DNA from: Calliopsis andreniformis
Lineage: Eukaryota > Arthropoda > Insecta > Hymenoptera > Andrenidae
Reading direction: 5' to 3'
Assembly (NCBI RefSeq): GCF_051401765.1
Contig: NW_027480423.1
Span: 9,734,001 to 9,798,000, forward strand
DNA: 64,000 bases
Below are positions 60,601-64,000 of the stretch, piece by piece. How positions within the stretch are numbered: position 1 is the stretch's first letter; each line of letters begins with the position of its first letter. The notes beneath the pieces were generated by a model. It saw nothing but the letters and a program-made list of their open reading frames with translations. It was not told where the DNA came from and searched no databases. A program made the position numbers and the translations under genes.

Positions 60601-63600
60601 CTGGTGTAGCAACACCCTACAGTCAAGCCTAGGTTGCCCGGAACGTAGAAATGACCATAACATTCACACCGGTTGCAATTATTTATGCTATACGTTAGAA
60701 AAACTGTTGCATTTTTATTGTAATTTATGCTTCTAGCGTTGACTTCTAAGGCCGTAGCTATTCGATGTGGTGGAGAAACGCCCTAGAGTGAAGCCTAGGT
60801 TGTCCGCAACGTAGAAATGACCATTACTTTCATACTGTTTGCTATTATTCATTTTATACGATGGAAAGGTGTTGTATTTATATTCTATTTTATGCTTCTA
60901 GCGTTGACTGCTAAGGCCGTAGCTATTAGATGTGGTGGAGTAACGCCCTAGAGTGACGCCTACGTTGCCTGGAACGTAGAAATGACCATTACTTTCACAA
61001 TGTTTCCAATTATTCATTTTATACGATGGAAAAACTGTTGTACTTATATTGTATTTTATTCTTATGGCGTTGATTTCTAAGTCCCTAGCTATGCGATCTG
61101 GTGGAGCAACGCCCTAGAGTGAAGCCTAGATTGCCCGGAAAGTAGAAATGACTATAACTTTCACATCGGTAGCAATTATTCGTTTTATACGATGGAAAAA
61201 CTATTCTATTTATTTTGTATTTTATGCTTCGGGCGTTGACTCCTAAGGCCCTAACTATTCAATCGGTTGCAGCAACGCCCTAGGGTGGATCCTAGGTTGC
61301 CCGGAAAGTAGAAATGACTATAACTTTCACACTGGTTGCAATTATTCGTTTTATACGATGGAAAAGCTGTTGTATTTATACCGTATTTTATGCTTCTGGC
61401 GTTGACTTCTTATGCCCTAACTATTCCATCTGGTGGAACAACACCCTAGGGTGATGCCTAGGTTGCCTGGAACGTAGAAATGTCCATAAGTTTCACACCG
61501 GTAGCAATTATTCGTTTTATACGATGGAAAAACTGTTGTATTTATATTGCATTTTATGCTTCGTGCGTTGACTTGTAAGGCCCTAACTATTCAATCTGTT
61601 GGAGCAACGCCCTTGGGTGAAGCCTAGGTTTCCAGGAACTTAGAAATGACCATAACTTTCACATCGGTAGCAATTATTCGTTTTATACGATGGTAAAACT
61701 GTTGTATTTATTTTGTATTTGGTGCTTCTGGCGTTGACTTCTTAGGCCTTAACTATTCGATCTGGTGGAGCAGAGCCATAGAGTGAAGCCTAGGGTGTCC
61801 GGAAAGTAGAAATGAACATTATTTTCACACTGGTTGCAATAATTCGTTTTATACGATGGAAAAACTGTTGTATTTATTATGTATTTTATGCTTCTGACGT
61901 TGTATTTTAAGGCCGCAGCTATTCGATGTGGTGGAGCAACGCCCTAGAGTGAAGCCTAGGTTGCCCGGAACCTAGAAATGACCATTACTTTCACACTGGT
62001 TGCAATTATTCGTTTTATACGATGGAAAAGCTGTTGCATTTATTTTGTATTTTATGCTTCGGGCGTTGACGTCTAAGGCCCTAACTATTCAATCGGTTGC
62101 AGCAACGCCCTAGGGTGGATCCTAGGTTGCCCGGAAAGTAGAAATGCCCATAACCTTCATACTGGTTGCAATTATTCGTTTTATACGATGGAAAAACTGT
62201 TGTATTGATATTGTATTTTATGCTTCTGGCGTTGACTTCTAAGGCACTAACTATTCGATCTGGTGGAGCAACGCCCTAGAGTAATGCCGAGGTTGCCCGG
62301 AACGTAGAAATGACCATCACTTTCAAAGTGGATGCAATTATTCCGGTTATATGATGGAAAGACTGTTGTATTTTTATTGCATTTTATGCTTCGGGCATTG
62401 ACTTCTAAGGCCCTAACTATTCAATCTGTTGGAGCAACGACCTAGGGTGTAGCCTATGTTGCCCGGAACGTAGAAATGACCACAACTTTTATACTGGTTG
62501 CAATTACTCGTTTTATATGATGGAAAAACTGTTGTATTTATATTGTATTTTATGCTCCTGGCGTTCACTTCTTAGGCCCTAACTATTCGATCTGGTGGAA
62601 CAACGCCCTAGGGTGAAGCGTAGGTTGCCCGGAACGTAGAAATGACCATAACTTTCACATCGGTAGCAATTATTCGTTTTATACGATGGAAAAACTGTTC
62701 TATTTGTTTTGTATTTTATGCTTCGGGCGTTGACTTCTAAGGCCCTAACTATTCAATCGGTTACAGCAACGCCCTAGGGTGGATCCTAGGTTGCCCGGAA
62801 AGTAGAAGTGACCATAACTTTCTTACTGGTTGCAATTATTCGTTTTATACGATGGAAAAACTGTTGTATTGATATTGTGTTTTATGCTTCTGGCGTTGAC
62901 TTCTAAGGCACTAACTATTCGATCTGGTGGAGCAACGCCCTAGAGTGAAGCCGAGGTTGCCCGGAACGTGGAAATGAACATCACTTTCAAACTGGTTGCA
63001 ATTATTCCGGTTATATGATGGAAAGACTGTTGTATTTTTATTGCATTTTATGCTTCGGGCATTGAGTTCTAAGGCCCTAACTATTCAATCTGTTGGAGCA
63101 ACGCCCTGGGGTGTAGCCTAGGTTGCCCGGAAAGTAGAAATGACCACAACTTTCATACTGGTTGCAATTACTCGTTTTATATGATGGAACAACTGTTGTA
63201 TTTATATTGTATTTTATGCTTCTGGCGTACACTTCTTAGGCCCTAACTATTCTATCTGGTGGAACAACGCCCTAGGGTGAAGCCTAGGTTGCCCGGAATG
63301 TAGAAATGACCATAACTTTTACACTGGTAGCAATTATTCGTTTTATACAATGGAAAAACTGTTCTATTTATTTTGTATTTTATGCTTCGGGCGTTGACTT
63401 CTAAGGCCCTAACTGTTGGATCTGGTGGAGCAACGCCCTAGAGTGAAGCCGAGGTCGCCCGGAACATAGAAATGGCCATAACTTTCACACTGATTGCTAT
63501 TATTCGTTCTATACGATGGAAAAACTGTTATATTTATATTGTACCTTATGCTTCTGGCGTTGACTTCTTAGGCCCTAGCAATTCGATCTGGTGGAACAAC

Positions 63601-64000
63601 GCCCTAGAGTGAAGCCTAGGTTGCCTGGAACGTACAAATGACCATCACCTTCACACGGGTTGCAATTGTTCCTGTTATAGTATGGAAAGACTGTTGTATT
63701 TTTATTGTATTTTATGCTTCGGGCGTTGACTTCTAAGGCCCTAACTATTCGATCTGGTGGAGCAACGCCCTAGAGTGAAGCCTAGGTTGCCCGGAACGTA
63801 GAAATGACCAGAACTTTCACACTGGTTGCAATTATTCGTTTTATACGATGGAAAAACTGTTATATTTGTATTGTATTTCATGCTTCTGGCGTTGACTTCT
63901 TAGGCCCTAACTTTTCGATCAGGTGGAACAACGCCCTAGAGTGAAGCCTAGGTTGCCCGGAACGTAGAAATGACCATCACTTTCACACTGGTTGCAATTA
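48369..64000. repeat. 22-monomer (about 3.65 kb) higher-order repeat, four blocks
   Basis: The same ordered series of monomers is seen four times, starting at 48369, 52021, 55340 and 60485. Block 1 is 3652 bp (22 monomers). Block 2 is 3319 bp (20 monomers) because the last two monomers are skipped at a junction near 55350. Block 3 is 5145 bp (31 monomers): nine monomers are duplicated inside it, with 57142 equivalent to 58636, 1494 bp apart. Block 4 runs off the window end. Ordered markers are GGTGTAGCAACACC, TATACGTTAGAAAAACTG, GGATCCTAGG, TTTCCAGGAACTTAG, GCAGAGCCATAGAG, TTTCAAAGTGGATGC and GAGGTCGCC. The window ends inside the repeat. No gene seen. Confidence 0.92.
57142..60484. repeat. 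Internal 9-monomer duplication with mosaic ancestry in block 3
   Basis: After about 58620 the sequence jumps back to the equivalent of about 57130. The repeated part does not match its neighbour best: it has GTGATGCCGAGG, GCCTAGGTTGCCCGG and CACTCCTTAGGCC, as in block 1 (about 50160-50460), where blocks 2, 3a and 4 have GTAATGCCGAGG, GCCTATGTTGCCCGG and CACTTCTTAGGCC. Further on it switches to block-2 variants (TATTGTGTTTTATGC, GGGTAAAGCC, TTTCACAGTGATTGC). The segment is therefore a mosaic of two other blocks or their unseen relatives. Confidence 0.8.

Larger units (their letters stand above)
12314..64000. repeat. 166-bp satellite array, right arm
   Basis: The same 166-bp satellite as at the left end of the window, resuming inside a monomer and running to the window end in the same orientation, about 311 monomers without any other insertion that I can see. 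Monomer subtypes alternate: one with CTGTTGTATTTATATTG and CTTCTGGCG, one with CTGTTCTATTTATTTTG and CTTCGGGCG, one with GGATGGAAAGACTG, CTTCAGGCG and GATGTGGTGGAAGAACGCC, and one with CTATTCAATCTGTTGGAGC and GGGTGTAGCC. Short open frames of 64-85 codons recur on both strands wherever a subtype recurs; 166 is not a multiple of three, so they cannot stay open through the array and I do not call them genes. Confidence 0.97.

Noticed and set aside
30109..60736. Recurring 77-85-codon plus-strand ORFs, such as those starting MNITFTLVAIIRF
   Set aside because: Copies of one satellite segment carried by higher-order repeats. The hydrophobic look comes from AT-rich DNA and does not show a membrane peptide.
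1..64000. CRISPR array
   Set aside because: The repeats are contiguous 166-bp monomers with no unique spacers and no cas genes, and the only mobile element is a eukaryotic non-LTR retrotransposon.

Overview
The window looks like constitutive heterochromatin from a eukaryote, most likely an arthropod. It holds no ordinary single-copy genes. About 90% is one tandem satellite with a repeat length of 166 bp. The array is broken once, by a GC-rich non-LTR retrotransposon on the minus strand that reads as R1 clade (R1/TRAS/SART/Waldo group). The arthropod call rests on that clade, whose best-known members come from insects; nothing else in the window identifies the species.

Layout: 1-6168 is satellite, about 37 monomers, including an almost exact 8-monomer tandem duplication at 2051-4704. 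6169-12313 is the retrotransposon, whose 5' end lies at the high-coordinate side. In its own reading direction it has a leader of about 0.76 kb with a CA/TG microsatellite, a 66-codon upstream ORF and a perfect 18-nt palindrome beside the ORF1 start; ORF1, 873 aa, a gag-like protein with three zinc knuckles; and ORF2, with an APE-type endonuclease and a reverse transcriptase, both with their key residues. 12314-64000 is satellite again, about 311 monomers. Its left part is made of diverged monomers. Further right it becomes a nested set of higher-order repeats with periods of 16, 5, 7, 4 and finally 22 monomers (about 3.65 kb).

The retrotransposon has lost its 3' end: the ORF2 C-terminal zinc-finger region, the 3' UTR and the tail. 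This is the opposite of the usual 5' truncation made by target-primed reverse transcription. The ORF2 frame continues straight into the minus strand of the satellite for about 43 codons, giving a chimeric ORF with a satellite-encoded stop and an AATAAA 24-25 nt beyond it. The satellite phase does not close across the element (about 52 bp are missing modulo 166) and no target-site duplication is visible. The simplest history is insertion of a complete element, followed by a deletion that removed its 3' end plus flanking satellite.

Other points of note are a CENP-B-box-like, dyad-symmetric motif in most monomers, a CCTAGG/CCTAGG hairpin in many of them, and mosaic 22-monomer blocks that record unequal exchange between non-adjacent copies. 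The short ORFs that recur through the array are by-products of the repeat and I do not call them genes. I see no tRNA, rRNA, CRISPR array or bacterial-type gene.
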